A stretch of 33,549 bases of DNA from an uncultured Clostridia bacterium (GCA_945948185.1 CAMFAL010000013.1:1-33549), one strand, 5' to 3'. Positions 24,145 to 32,587 are shown, counted from the stretch's first letter. The notes: a model not told the origin generated them from the sequence alone. Numbers and translations are program-made.

Positions 24145-26532
24145 TTATCTGGGAATCTCCTCCATGGTGAAGCCCTCGATAATATCGCCTTCCTTAATGT
24201 CGTTGAACTTCTCGATGGTCAGGCCGCACTCAAAGCGCTGGACGACTTCCTTGGCGTCATCCTTGAACCGCTTCAGGGAGGCCAGGCTGCCCTCGTGGAT
24301 CACGATGCCGTCGCGGACCACGCGGACGGAGCAGGCACGGACGATCTTGCCGTCCTGGACGTAGCAGCCGGCCACGGTGCCGACGCCGGAGACCTTATAG
24401 GTTTGGCGGACCTCGGCGTGGCCCAGGACCACTTCCCGGAACTGGGGCGCCAGCATGCCCTTCATAGCGGCCTCGATCTCGTCGATAGCGTCGTAGATGA
24501 CCCGGTACATCCGCATATCCACGTTCTGGCGGACGGCGTTTTCACGGGCCGCGGCGTCGGGGCGGACGTTGAAGCCCACGATGATGGCGTTGGAGGAGGC
24601 GGCCAGCATGACGTCGGACTCGTTGATGGCGCCCACGCCGCCGTGGATGACACGGACGTTGACCTCGTCGTTGGAGAGCTTCTCCAGAGAGGCCTTCACG
24701 GCTTCCACGGAGCCCTGGACGTCGGCCTTGACGATCAGGGCCAGTTCCTTGCGCTCACCGGCCTGGATCTGGTCGAACAGGTTCTCCAGGGACACCTTCT
24801 GGGTGGGAGCCAGGGCCTTGGCCTTCTCCTCGGCCTTGCGCTGCTCCACCAGCTCACGGGCCATGCGCTCGTCGGCCACGGCGAAGAAGGGGCTGCCGCC
24901 GATGGGAGCTTCGCTGAGGCCCGCGATCTCCACAGGCACGGAGGGACCGGCCTCGGTGAGGCGGTTGCCCTTGTAGTCCAGCATGGTGCGGACACGGCCC
25001 ACGGCGGTGCCGGCGATGATGATGTCGCCCTGCTTCAGCGTGCCGTTCTGCACCAGCAGGGTGGCCACGGGGCCGCGGCCCTTGTCCAAACGGGACTCGA
25101 TGACGGTGCCCTGGCCGGCGCGCTTGGGGTTGGCCTTCAGCTCCTGGATCTCCGCCAGCAGCACCAGGTTCTCCAGCAGGTTGTCGATGCCGATGTTCTT
25201 CTTGGCGGACACGCGGCAGCAGATGGTCTCGCCGCCCCACTCCTCGGGCACCAGACCGTGCTCGGTCAGCTGCTGCAGGACGCGGTCGGGGTTGGCGTTC
25301 TCCTTGTCGATCTTGTTGATGGCCACAATGATGGGAATATTGGCGGCCTTGGCGTGGTTGATGGACTCGATGGTCTGGGGCATGATGCCGTCGTCCGCCG
25401 CCACCATCAGGATGGCGATATCGGTGACCATGGCACCGCGGGCACGCATGGAGGTGAAGGCCTCATGGCCCGGGGTGTCCAGGAAGGTGATGGACTTGCC
25501 GTTGATCTGCACCTGATAGGCGCCGATGTGCTGGGTGATGCCGCCGGCCTCGCCCGCGGCCACGGAGGTGTTGCGGATGGTGTCCAGCAGAGAGGTCTTG
25601 CCGTGGTCCACGTGGCCCATGACCACGACCACGGGAGCCCGGGGCACCAGGTCCTCGGCCTTGTCCTCGGAGACGTCGATCAGCTTCTCCTCGATGGTGA
25701 CCACGACCTCCTTCTCCACCTTGCAGCCCATCTCCTCGGCGATGATGGCGGCGGTGTCGAAGTCGATGATCTGGCTGAGGGAGGCCATGATGCCGTTCTT
25801 CATCAGGCACTTGACCACCTCGGCGCCGGTTTTCTTCATGCGGGAGGCCAGCTCGCCCACACTGATCTCGTCGGGAATCTGGACCTTCACGGGGGCCTTC
25901 TTGGCAATCTCCAGCTGCAGCTTACGCATCTTCTCGGCCTCGTCCTGACGGCGCTTGTTGGAGAAGGTCATGTTGCCCTTGCGCTGATTGTTGCGGAATT
26001 TCTCCTTGCCGCCCTTCTGCTGCATCCGCTGGCCTCGCTCGCCGCCCAGATCCTCCAGGCGCTCATCGTACTTGGCCAGGTTCACGTCGCCGCCCTTGCG
26101 GGTGTCCACGATCTTCTTCTGGGGAACACGGGTGGTGGGCTGCTGAATGGGCTGCTTGGGCGCCTCGGCGGGCTTCTGCGCACTCTGCTGGGGAGCGGGA
26201 GCCGCCTTGGGGGACTGCTTGGCCTGCTGCTCCGGCTGCCGGGCAGCGGGCTTGGTCTGGTTCTGAGCAGCCTGCTGGGGAGCAGGAGCCGCCTTGGGAG
26301 CGGCCGGCTTGGGCTGTTCCTTGGGCTGCGTGTCGGCGTAGATCACCTGGATGCCGGACACCTGGTTGTGCTGGGTCAGATAGTCGAAAATGACGGACAG
26401 CTCATGGTCCGACAGGACCTGCATGTGGTTCTTGGGAGCGGCCACATACTTGGTCAGGATCTCGGTAATGGTCTTGGTGGGCAGGCCGAAGTCCTTGGCC
26501 ACCTCATGGACCCTGTATTTCTCAATAGCCAA
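24145..26532 (-). CDS. infB: Translation initiation factor IF-2
   Basis: 795 residues. IF-2 is the GTPase that brings initiator tRNA to the 30S subunit. An IF2_N-like domain (about 1-55) is followed by a Gln/Ala/Pro-rich linker (70-150), a second IF2_N module near 225-275, the G domain with [15 protein letters not shown] (from residue 305), DTPGHEAF and NKID, and domains II-IV ending in GFTMEEIPR. The start codon is TTG at 26532, preceded by GAGGTG six bases upstream; no ATG occurs before residue 37. The last 50 bases are duplicated at 23921. Confidence 0.97.
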   Translation of the reverse strand: MAIEKYRVHEVAKDFGLPTKTITEILTKYVAAPKNHMQVLSDHELSVIFDYLTQHNQVSGIQVIYADTQPKEQPKPAAPKAAPAPQQAAQNQTKPAARQPEQQAKQSPKAAPAPQQSAQKPAEAPKQPIQQPTTRVPQKKIVDTRKGGDVNLAKYDERLEDLGGERGQRMQQKGGKEKFRNNQRKGNMTFSNKRRQDEAEKMRKLQLEIAKKAPVKVQIPDEISVGELASRMKKTGAEVVKCLMKNGIMASLSQIIDFDTAAIIAEEMGCKVEKEVVVTIEEKLIDVSEDKAEDLVPRAPVVVVMGHVDHGKTSLLDTIRNTSVAAGEAGGITQHIGAYQVQINGKSITFLDTPGHEAFTSMRARGAMVTDIAILMVAADDGIMPQTIESINHAKAANIPIIVAINKIDKENANPDRVLQQLTEHGLVPEEWGGETICCRVSAKKNIGIDNLLENLVLLAEIQELKANPKRAGQGTVIESRLDKGRGPVATLLVQNGTLKQGDIIIAGTAVGRVRTMLDYKGNRLTEAGPSVPVEIAGLSEAPIGGSPFFAVADERMARELVEQRKAEEKAKALAPTQKVSLENLFDQIQAGERKELALIVKADVQGSVEAVKASLEKLSNDEVNVRVIHGGVGAINESDVMLAASSNAIIVGFNVRPDAAARENAVRQNVDMRMYRVIYDAIDEIEAAMKGMLAPQFREVVLGHAEVRQTYKVSGVGTVAGCYVQDGKIVRACSVRVVRDGIVIHEGSLASLKRFKDDAKEVVQRFECGLTIEKFNDIKEGDIIEGFTMEEIPR

Positions 26533-26574
26533 TCAAAACACCTCATTTTTGGGGGATTTATATCATCAATGCGA

Positions 26575-27246
26575 TCAGGTTTCCTGTTTGCGGAAGGAGC
26601 CCTTGCCCTTTTTCACCGGACGGCTGTGGGCGTAGGGATTATATGCGGCCCGCGGTTTGGGGCGGTTGCCTTTGGAAGGCCGGGACTTTCCGGGACCGGG
26701 ACGACCGGACCGGGGCTTTCCGGTGGCCGGGGCGGTCTTTCCGGGGACATCCTTCCGGACAGCGGGCTTCGCGGGGACGGCCTGTTCAGGTACCGCTTTT
26801 TCAGGAGCCTCTTTTTTCGGCTTGCGCTTGCCGGTGCGGAGATTCTTCTCATGGGCCAGCTGCTCGGCCCGCCGCTCGGCGGCTCGCTTGGCCTTCAGCT
26901 CCAGCTTGGCGGCGGCCTCGTCGTACTTCACCGGGTCCAGCTCTGCCAGACGGTGGACGATGGTATTGGCAAGACCGATGTCCGTCACCGCTGTGACGGC
27001 GGCGGAGGAGCGGCCTACGGCCCGGCCCAGCTCCGCCTTGGTGAAGGGGATCCGGAGCCACAGGCACTGGCCTGCCTCGGCGAAGTGTTCCACCCGGCGG
27101 CGGGTGTTGTCCGCCGCGTCGGAGGCCAGCAGCAGCACGCGGGCATCCCTGGCCCGGGCCACAGCCTCCACAGGTTCCTCGCCCACGGCCAGATTTCCGC
27201 CCCGCAGGGCCAGACCCAGCAGGGAGAGGATACGGTTACTGTCCAT
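26575..27246 (-). CDS. L7Ae-like RNA-binding protein with a long basic tail
   Basis: 223 residues. Residues about 1-95 form the L7Ae/L30e fold found in YlxQ-type proteins of this operon: RILSLLGLALRGGNLAVGEE and VLLLASDAADNTRRRVEHF are typical, and the fold recognises kink-turn RNA. The rest, about 100-223, is Lys/Arg/Pro/Gly-rich and probably disordered, much longer than the usual 100-residue YlxQ. The ATG at 27246 overlaps the end of ylxR by 11 bp with GAGGTG as its binding site. In Firmicutes the gene always sits between ylxR and infB. Confidence 0.88.
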   Translation of the reverse strand: MDSNRILSLLGLALRGGNLAVGEEPVEAVARARDARVLLLASDAADNTRRRVEHFAEAGQCLWLRIPFTKAELGRAVGRSSAAVTAVTDIGLANTIVHRLAELDPVKYDEAAAKLELKAKRAAERRAEQLAHEKNLRTGKRKPKKEAPEKAVPEQAVPAKPAVRKDVPGKTAPATGKPRSGRPGPGKSRPSKGNRPKPRAAYNPYAHSRPVKKGKGSFRKQET

Positions 27247-27514
27247 CCGCACCTCGCAGTTCCGCCTCCATGGCATCGTAGACCTCGGGGGGAATGGCGG
27301 TCTCAAAGGCCCGCTCCAGCGCCCGGGATTTCCGGGCCTTTTTCAGGCACTCCACGTCGTGGCACACATAGGCGCCCCGGCCGGGCTTTTTGCCGCCGAA
27401 GTCCAGGCTGACAGCCCCCTCCGGGGAGCGGACCACCCGCAGCAGAGCCTTTTTATCTTTCATTTCCCGGCAGCCAACACACTGCCGCTGGGGAATTTTT
27501 TTCACTTTCGGCAT
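27236..27514 (-). CDS. ylxR: YlxR (RnpM) family RNA-binding protein
   Basis: 92 residues. The family signature is complete: RQCVGCREMKDKKALLRVVR (residues about 10-29) and GRGAYVCHDVECLKKARKS (about 46-64). YlxR of Bacillus subtilis has been reported as an RNase P modulator and also as a nucleoid-associated regulator. It lies 21 bp after nusA, with AAAGGCGG upstream, and overlaps the L7Ae-like gene by 11 bp. Confidence 0.95.
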   Translation of the reverse strand: MPKVKKIPQRQCVGCREMKDKKALLRVVRSPEGAVSLDFGGKKPGRGAYVCHDVECLKKARKSRALERAFETAIPPEVYDAMEAELRGADGQ

Positions 27515-27535
27515 GGTTCAACCGCCTTTCCGCAA

Positions 27536-28684
27536 TTATTCGGTGACCTCGTCCAGAATCTCCACGTTGTCCTCGTCCAAACCTTCCTCAGGGTCCTTGT
27601 AGCTCTGGGGCTTGATGTCGATCTTGTAGCCGGTGAGGCGGGCGGCCAGGCGGGCGTTCTGGCCCTCCTTGCCAATGGCCAGGGACAGCTGGTCGTCGGG
27701 TACGATTACCCGGCAGGCCTTGCCCTCGTCGGCCATCCACACGTCCACCACGTCGGCGGGAGCCAGGGCGGCGGCGATGAAGGCGGCGGGGTCCTCGCTG
27801 TACTTAATGATGTCGATCTTCTCGCCCCGCAGCTCGTCAACGATGTTGGCCACCCGCTGGCCCTTGGGGCCTACGCAGGCACCGATGGGGTCCACGTTCT
27901 CGTCGTTGCTCCAGACGGCCATCTTGGTGCGGCTGCCGGCCTCGCGGGCGATGGACTTCACCTCCACGGTGCCGTCGTAGATCTCGGGGACTTCCAGCTC
28001 AAACAGGCGCTTCACCAGGCCGGGATGAGTCCGGGAGATTAGGATCTGGGGACCGCGGGTGGAGCGGCGGACGTCCACCACATAGACCTTTACGTGCATG
28101 CCCTCGGCCATCTCCTCGCCGGGGACCTGCTCACCGGACATCAGCAGCGCCTCGGTGGACTCGGTGCCGGTGCCGATGCGCAGGGACACATTGCCGTTGC
28201 GGGGGTCGATGCGGGTCACCACACCGGTGAGAATCTCGTGCTGCTTGCTGTTGAACTCGTCATACACCATGCCGCGCTCGGCCTCACGGAGACCCTGGAT
28301 GATGACTTGCTTGCCGTTGCCGGCGGCAATGCGGCCGAACTCGGTGTTGTCCACGGGAATGTTCACGATGTCGCCGATCTCATACTTGGCGGAGAGGGCC
28401 TTGGCCTCAGCCAGCGTCATCTCGTTGGCGGGGTCCACATAGTCCTCCTCGTCCACCACGTTCTTCTGGACGAACATCTTTAACGTTTGATGCTCCTCGT
28501 CCACGTCCACGATCACGTTCTCCACGCCGTCGTGGTCCCGCTTGTAGGCGGTGGTGATGGCTTGGATGATTTTCTCCATCATAAAGGTCTGGGGAATGCC
28601 GCGCTCCTTTTCCAGCAGAGCCAGGGCGGCGAAGATCTCCGCAGGGTTCATACCAACGGGTTCCTTCTGTTTTTTGCCTCTCAT
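27536..28684 (-). CDS. nusA: Transcription termination/antitermination factor NusA
   Basis: 382 residues, the length of Firmicute NusA without the C-terminal acidic repeats. The N-terminal RNA polymerase-binding domain has AEIFAALALLEKERGIPQ, the S1 domain holds VNIPVDNTEFGRIAAGNGKQV, and the two KH domains include IGACVGPKGQRVANIVDELRG and the final VIVPDDQLSLAIGKEGQNARLAARLTG (cited in parts). The ATG at 28684 has AAGGAG eight bases upstream; an in-frame TTG at 28711 lacks one. It affects pausing, termination and coupling to the ribosome. It follows rimP by 57 bp. Confidence 0.96.
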   Translation of the reverse strand: MRGKKQKEPVGMNPAEIFAALALLEKERGIPQTFMMEKIIQAITTAYKRDHDGVENVIVDVDEEHQTLKMFVQKNVVDEEDYVDPANEMTLAEAKALSAKYEIGDIVNIPVDNTEFGRIAAGNGKQVIIQGLREAERGMVYDEFNSKQHEILTGVVTRIDPRNGNVSLRIGTGTESTEALLMSGEQVPGEEMAEGMHVKVYVVDVRRSTRGPQILISRTHPGLVKRLFELEVPEIYDGTVEVKSIAREAGSRTKMAVWSNDENVDPIGACVGPKGQRVANIVDELRGEKIDIIKYSEDPAAFIAAALAPADVVDVWMADEGKACRVIVPDDQLSLAIGKEGQNARLAARLTGYKIDIKPQSYKDPEEGLDEDNVEILDEVTE

Positions 28685-28741
28685 TGTCTGATTCTCCTTA
28701 TTCTTTTTCAATACGACTTTTTAATCGTAGGGTTGGTACTG

Positions 28742-29203
28742 TTAAAATTCCACCCGCAGGCGGACCAGGGCCACGTCCTTCTTGACGAAGGTTATGTCCT
28801 CCTTGCCCACGGTGACGGTGACGTCACCAGTGGCCTCGTCATAGGCGGCCAGGGTGCCGGCGAATTCCTTCCGGCCGTCCAGGTTCCGGTACAGCTTCAC
28901 CAGCACGGGGCTGCCCAGATAGCGCTGGAAATCGGAGGGACGCTTCAAAGCCCGCTCAGCGCCGGCGGAGCCCACCTCCAGGGTGTAGCTGCCCTCAATG
29001 GGGTCCACCTCGTCCAGCAGGTCGCTGAGCTTCCGGGAGATGGCCTCGCAGTCCAGAATGTCCACGCCGCCCTCCTTGTCCAGCAGGACCCGCAGATACC
29101 AGGTGCCGGCCTCCTTGACGTACTCCACGTCCCAGAGGGTGCAGCCCTGCTCCGCAATGGCGGGAGCGGCCAGCTCGGCAGTCAGTTCCGTGATTTTCTT
29201 CAT
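28742..29203 (-). CDS. rimP: Ribosome maturation factor RimP
   Basis: 153 residues, the usual size. RimP helps assemble the 30S subunit. The N-terminal domain shows GCTLWDVEYVKEAGTWYLRV and DCEAISRKLSDLLDEVDPI; the C-terminal SH3-like domain carries EVGSAGAERALKRPSDFQRYLG, the most conserved family block (in parts). GAGGTGAGG precedes the ATG at 29203; an upstream in-frame codon has no such signal. It is the first gene of the translation operon. Confidence 0.95.
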   Translation of the reverse strand: MKKITELTAELAAPAIAEQGCTLWDVEYVKEAGTWYLRVLLDKEGGVDILDCEAISRKLSDLLDEVDPIEGSYTLEVGSAGAERALKRPSDFQRYLGSPVLVKLYRNLDGRKEFAGTLAAYDEATGDVTVTVGKEDITFVKKDVALVRLRVEF

Positions 29204-29259
29204 GGAAAACCTCACCTCATTTGACAGATTTTTCAAGTTTTAAGCAGTCAAAAATGACC

Positions 29260-29290
29260 AATAAAAAGAGCGGACCTTTGGGTCCACTCC
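29260..29290 (-). terminator. Attenuator-like terminator in the rimP-nusA leader
   Basis: Stem GAGTGGACC / GGTCCGCTC on the minus strand (plus 29268-29289), with a CAAA loop and one wobble, followed directly by TTTTTAT. It lies between the operon promoter and the rimP start and therefore within the transcript leader. Confidence 0.7.
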
Positions 29291-29315
29291 GTAACTTACA
29301 CTCTCTAACATACGC

Positions 29316-29344
29316 AATATATCACAGTTTACTCCCGAGCGCAA
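29316..29344 (-). promoter_or_regulatory. Promoter of the rimP-nusA-infB operon
   Basis: On the minus strand: -35 TTGCGC (29344-29339), a 17-bp spacer and -10 TATATT (29321-29316), 113 bases before the rimP start codon. Confidence 0.75.
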
Positions 29345-29380
29345 GAGGTTTTCCGCTTTTTTATTAAAATAAGTAGACAA

Positions 29381-29406
29381 AACAGGCCGGCAAACGCCGG
29401 CCTGTT
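29381..29406 (-). terminator. Terminator of the metal ABC transporter operon
   Basis: A perfect 11-bp stem AACAGGCCGGC (29381-29391) / GCCGGCCTGTT (29396-29406), followed on the minus strand by TTTTGTC. Confidence 0.85.
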
Positions 29407-29409
29407 GAC

Positions 29410-30219
29410 TTACCGCCGCAATAGACGGAAGAGACAGGAGAGGAGAAACAGGGTCAGGTTGGCGGCCACCACTGTGGCGCCCACAGGGGTGGAGAAGGCG
29501 AAGGAAATGGTCAGCCCTGCGCAGAAGCAGAGCACGGAGGTGACGGCGGCGCAGACCACCACGCCCCGGAAGCTGCGGAACAGCCGCATGGCCGTCAGGG
29601 CCGGAAAGATCACCAGGGAGGAGATCAGCATGGCACCCATCATCCGCATGCCCAGCACGATGGTCAGGGCCGTCAGAATGGCCAGCAGGGTGTTGTAGCG
29701 GCTGACCTTCAGGCCGGTGGCCCGGGAAAAATTTTCATCAAAGGTGATGGCGAAGAGCTTGTGATAGAACAGGATGAACAGCATCAGCACCGCGGCGCAC
29801 AGCACCACGGCCAGGGCTACGTCGGTTTTTGTCATGGCTAGAACGCTGCCGAACATATAGTTGTCCACATCGGTGGTCATGCCGGTGGTGAGGGAGATCA
29901 CCAGAATGCCGATGGCCAGGGACGAGGCGCTCATAACGGCGATGGCGGCGTCGCTGTTCCAGCGGGGGTTGTCCGCCACCCGCAGCAGCAGAAAGGCCGC
30001 CAGGATCACCACAGGGATGGAGAACCACAGGGGTGCCACCCTCAGGGCCACGGCGATGGCCAGGGCGCCGAAGGAGACATGGCTCAGGCCGTCTCCGATC
30101 ATGGAGTACCGCTTCAGCACCAGAGACACGCCCAACAGGGCGGCGCACAGGCTCACCAGCACTCCGGCGATTAGGGCCCGCTGCATGAAGGGATAGGAAA
30201 ACATCTGCAGAATGTTCAT
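29410..30219 (-). CDS. Metal ABC transporter permease (ZnuB/MntB-like)
   Basis: 269 residues with about eight membrane helices, the ABC-3 family permease used in zinc, manganese or iron import. The most characteristic pieces are RALIAGVLVSLCAALLGVSLVLKRYSMIGDGLSHVSFGALA (cited in part; residues about 13-53) and the later MRMMGAMLISSLVIFPALTAM. The ATG at 30219 overlaps the ATPase gene by 4 bp, and GAGGAG precedes it; in-frame codons further up belong to the ATPase gene. No substrate-binding protein gene is next to it, so this subunit must be encoded elsewhere. Confidence 0.92.
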   Translation of the reverse strand: MNILQMFSYPFMQRALIAGVLVSLCAALLGVSLVLKRYSMIGDGLSHVSFGALAIAVALRVAPLWFSIPVVILAAFLLLRVADNPRWNSDAAIAVMSASSLAIGILVISLTTGMTTDVDNYMFGSVLAMTKTDVALAVVLCAAVLMLFILFYHKLFAITFDENFSRATGLKVSRYNTLLAILTALTIVLGMRMMGAMLISSLVIFPALTAMRLFRSFRGVVVCAAVTSVLCFCAGLTISFAFSTPVGATVVAANLTLFLLSCLFRLLRR

Positions 30220-30929
30220 GACTGCTCCTCCTGGAAACGGCGCCCCATGGGGGAGGCCAGATATTCGGCGGGAGTACCCAGAAAAGTACCTCGGCGGCCG
30301 ATGTGCAGCACCGTCCGGGCACTGCGGAGAGAGGCCTTCAGGTCGTGGGTCACCATGACCACCGCCATACCCTCTTTTTCGTTGAGATAGGTCAGAGTCT
30401 TGTAGAGGTCCTGGGCGGCAGCGGGGTCCAAGCCGGTAATGGGCTCGTCCAGAATCAGCAGACGGCTGGCGGCGCACAGAGCCCGGGCCAGCAGGACCCG
30501 CTGCTGCTGGCCACCGGAGAGGTCCCGGTAGCTCTGGCCCTTCAGCTCCAGAATGCCCAGCTTGCCCATATTCATCAGGGCCTCGGACTTCTGGGCGGCG
30601 GTGTAGAAAAACCGCATGCCCTTCCGGTTCAGGCAGCCGGACAGCACCACCTCGAACACGGTGGCGGGAAAGTCCTTCTGGGCCTTTGTCTGCTGGGGCA
30701 GATACCCCACGGCACCCTTTTCCAGCTCCGAGGCCCGCCGGATTGTACCGGACTGGGGGGCGATCAGCCCCAGCAGCCCCCGCAGCAGGGTGGACTTGCC
30801 GGAGCCGTTGTCTCCCACGATGCAGAGGTAGTCCCCGGCCCGGATGGTGAGATTTAGGCCTGTCAGAACGCTCTGGCCCTCGTAGCCAAGAGAGACGTTT
30901 TCGCAGACGATCAGTTCATTGCAGCCCAT
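30216..30929 (-). CDS. Metal ABC transporter ATP-binding protein (ZnuC-like)
   Basis: 237 residues with all ATPase motifs: Walker A IVGDNGSGKSTLLRGLLG (residues about 36-53), the signature LSGGQQQRVLLARAL (about 138-152), Walker B LLILDEPITGLD and a switch His in VMVTHD. It powers the permease encoded next. AAAAGGAGG precedes the ATG at 30929, which overlaps the end of the regulator gene by 14 bp. The metal, probably zinc, is inferred from the Fur-family neighbour. Confidence 0.94.
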   Translation of the reverse strand: MGCNELIVCENVSLGYEGQSVLTGLNLTIRAGDYLCIVGDNGSGKSTLLRGLLGLIAPQSGTIRRASELEKGAVGYLPQQTKAQKDFPATVFEVVLSGCLNRKGMRFFYTAAQKSEALMNMGKLGILELKGQSYRDLSGGQQQRVLLARALCAASRLLILDEPITGLDPAAAQDLYKTLTYLNEKEGMAVVMVTHDLKASLRSARTVLHIGRRGTFLGTPAEYLASPMGRRFQEEQS

Positions 30930-31332
30930 GAGACGCCTCCTTTTCCTCGCAGGACCGGCACCGGCCGGTCAGGATGGTCCGGCGGGGGTCAATGCGGAAG
31001 CTGTGCTGCGCTTCCAGATGCTGGTAGAGTGCCTCCAGATGGCCGCAGTCCAGGTGGACCATGCGGCCGCAGCTCTCACACCGCAGCAGGAAGCAGCCGT
31101 GGTCTGCCTCAGGATGGGGGCAAAACTGGAAAAAGGCGCCTTCCTCCGTATGGACCTTATGGACCCGGCCGGTGGCCTCCAGCTTTTCCAACTGGCGGTA
31201 GATAGTGGCCAGACCTACCATGCAGCCTGCCTGCCGCAGTTCCTCCGCCAGCTGGTTGGCGGAGAGGGCCTCTTCTCCCCGCTGCTCCAGGCAGCGGAGA
31301 ATAGCCTGCTGCTGTTTTGTCGTGTATGCCAT
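30916..31332 (-). CDS. Fur family metalloregulator (Zur/Fur-like)
   Basis: 138 residues. An N-terminal winged helix with GLATIYRQLEKLEATGRV (residues about 39-56) is the DNA-reading part; the C-terminal domain has the ligands HPEADHGCFLLRCESCGRMVHLDCGHL (in parts), including CESC and, near the end, CRSC for the structural zinc. It is a repressor that responds to zinc, iron or peroxide; its position before a metal importer suggests zinc or manganese. The ATG at 31332 is preceded by a weak GAGGTC. It lies under its own overlapping operator and is therefore probably autoregulated. Confidence 0.93.
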   Translation of the reverse strand: MAYTTKQQQAILRCLEQRGEEALSANQLAEELRQAGCMVGLATIYRQLEKLEATGRVHKVHTEEGAFFQFCPHPEADHGCFLLRCESCGRMVHLDCGHLEALYQHLEAQHSFRIDPRRTILTGRCRSCEEKEASHGLQ

Positions 31333-31349
31333 GTGTGACCTCGTTTCAA

Positions 31350-31372
31350 ATGAAAATGAGAATTGTTTTCAT
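31350..31372. promoter_or_regulatory. Fur-type operator of the regulator-transporter operon
   Basis: An imperfect inverted repeat whose ends are ATGAAAA (31350-31356) and TTTTCAT (31366-31372), of the 7-1-7 Fur/Zur/PerR kind; an overlapping TTTCAAATGAAA palindrome extends it to the left. It covers the expected transcription start, so repressor binding would block the operon. Confidence 0.75.
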
Positions 31373-31399
31373 ATTATAACCTGGAGTGAAAAAAGTCAA
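31373..31399 (-). promoter_or_regulatory. Promoter of the Fur-family regulator operon
   Basis: On the minus strand: -35 TTGACT (31399-31394) and a perfect -10 TATAAT (31378-31373). The spacer is 15 bp, shorter than normal. The operator lies just downstream. Confidence 0.6.
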
Positions 31400-31405
31400 G
31401 AGCGG

Positions 31406-31434
31406 TTGCAAATAGATTGAAAATGGGGTAAGGT
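31406..31434 (+). promoter_or_regulatory. Weak candidate promoter of the nucleotidyltransferase gene
   Basis: -35 TTGCAA (31406-31411), a 17-bp spacer and a poor -10 TAAGGT (31429-31434). It is the best I can find before the gene but the -10 match is weak. Confidence 0.3.
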
Positions 31435-31489
31435 AGAGACAGAAGCAACTGTTGCGTAAATATACGTGAAAACGATAGGAGATAAGTGC

Positions 31490-32404
31490 ATGAAAGTTTC
31501 ACTGGTCATTATGGCTGCGGGACTGGGCTCCCGCTACGGCGGCAGCAAGCAGGTGGATGGCATCGGCCCCCACCATGAGATCCTGATGGAGTACTCTATC
31601 CACGACGCCCTGCGGGCGGGCTTCAACAAAGTGGTGTTCATCATCAAGCCGGAGATGGAGGAGATGATGGAGCGGCTCTGCGGCTATCTGCGGAACAAGA
31701 CGGCGAAGGACGGCGGCCCTGTGGAGGTGGCCTATGCTTTCCAGGACTTTTCCTCTGTGCCGGATTTTTACCACATTCCGGCGGAGCGGACCAAGCCCTT
31801 CGGTACGGTCCATGCCCTGCTGTGCGCGGCGGATGTGGTGGACGGCCCCTGCTGTGTCATCAACGCCGACGACTACTACGGCATCGACGCTTACCGGACC
31901 ATGTATGAGGCTCTGGTAAAGCTGCCTGCCGACGGGCACGCCGCCATGGTGGGATATCTGCTGAAAAACACCGCCAGCCTCCACGGCACCGTGTCCCGGG
32001 GCGTCTGCACCGTGGAGGACGGCAAGCTCCAAAGCGTCCGGGAGGCCTTGAAGATTCAGCTGTATCCCGACGGGACCCTGAAGGACCTGGCAGAGGACCG
32101 GGAGCTGAACCCGGACACCATCGTCTCCATGAACTTCTGGGGCTTTGCCCCCTCCATCTTCCCGGCTCTGAAGGAATATTTCGAGGACTTCCTGCGGAAT
32201 GAGGCGGGAGATAACATCAAGGCGGAGTGCCTGCTGCCGGTGATGGTGGACCACCAGATGCAGGCGGGAAAGCTGGAGGTGTCCGTCCTCCACTCTGCCG
32301 ACAAGTGGTTCGGCATGACCTATCAGGAAGACCGGGCCACCGTGGCGGCGGAGCTGCAGAAGCTCCACGACAGCGGAGCCTACCCGGAGAGCCTGCGGGC
32401 TTGA
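31490..32404 (+). CDS. NTP-transferase family sugar-phosphate nucleotidyltransferase
   Basis: 304 residues. The nucleotide-binding motif VIMAAGLGSRYGGSKQVDGI (residues about 6-25) is the GxGxR-x-K pattern of sugar-1-phosphate nucleotidyltransferases, followed by ADDYYGIDAY (acidic metal-binding NADDYYG, about 124-133) and a C-terminal extension. It would join a nucleotide to a sugar phosphate or to a related alcohol phosphate in making envelope polysaccharide; the substrate is not clear. The ATG at 31490 has AGGAGATAAGTGC upstream; an earlier in-frame GTG at 31466 lacks one. A terminator follows, so it stands alone. Confidence 0.9.
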   Translation: MKVSLVIMAAGLGSRYGGSKQVDGIGPHHEILMEYSIHDALRAGFNKVVFIIKPEMEEMMERLCGYLRNKTAKDGGPVEVAYAFQDFSSVPDFYHIPAERTKPFGTVHALLCAADVVDGPCCVINADDYYGIDAYRTMYEALVKLPADGHAAMVGYLLKNTASLHGTVSRGVCTVEDGKLQSVREALKIQLYPDGTLKDLAEDRELNPDTIVSMNFWGFAPSIFPALKEYFEDFLRNEAGDNIKAECLLPVMVDHQMQAGKLEVSVLHSADKWFGMTYQEDRATVAAELQKLHDSGAYPESLRA

Positions 32405-32417
32405 GCCTGAGAGTTTG

Positions 32418-32453
32418 AAAACGCGCGCGGCATCAGCCGCGCGCGTTTTGTTG
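32418..32453 (+). terminator. Terminator of the nucleotidyltransferase gene
   Basis: A perfect 14-bp stem AAAACGCGCGCGGC (32418-32431) with its complement at 32436-32449, an ATCA loop, and TTTTG within the right arm. Confidence 0.88.
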
Positions 32454-32543
32454 AAAAGGCCCCGGAAAATGTTTGTAGGTTTCCATAAAAAATGCTGCGA
32501 AAATTTTCATAATTTGTTTCGACTTTTTTACCCGGATTTCGTC

Positions 32544-32549
32544 TATAAT
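32544..32549 (+). promoter_or_regulatory. -10 element of the SGNH hydrolase promoter
   Basis: A perfect TATAAT, 39 bases before the ATG at 32588. I cannot point to a convincing -35. Confidence 0.55.
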
Positions 32550-32587
32550 AATAGACAGGAAAAACCGGGCGGAGAAATGGAGAACCA

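Noticed and set aside
24295-27411. A very long open frame on the plus strand opposite infB and the L7Ae-like gene
   Set aside because: It has no domain likeness, is rich in Gly, His, Leu and Asp as expected for the complement of a GC-rich gene, has no ribosome binding site, and the opposite strand encodes well-known conserved proteins.
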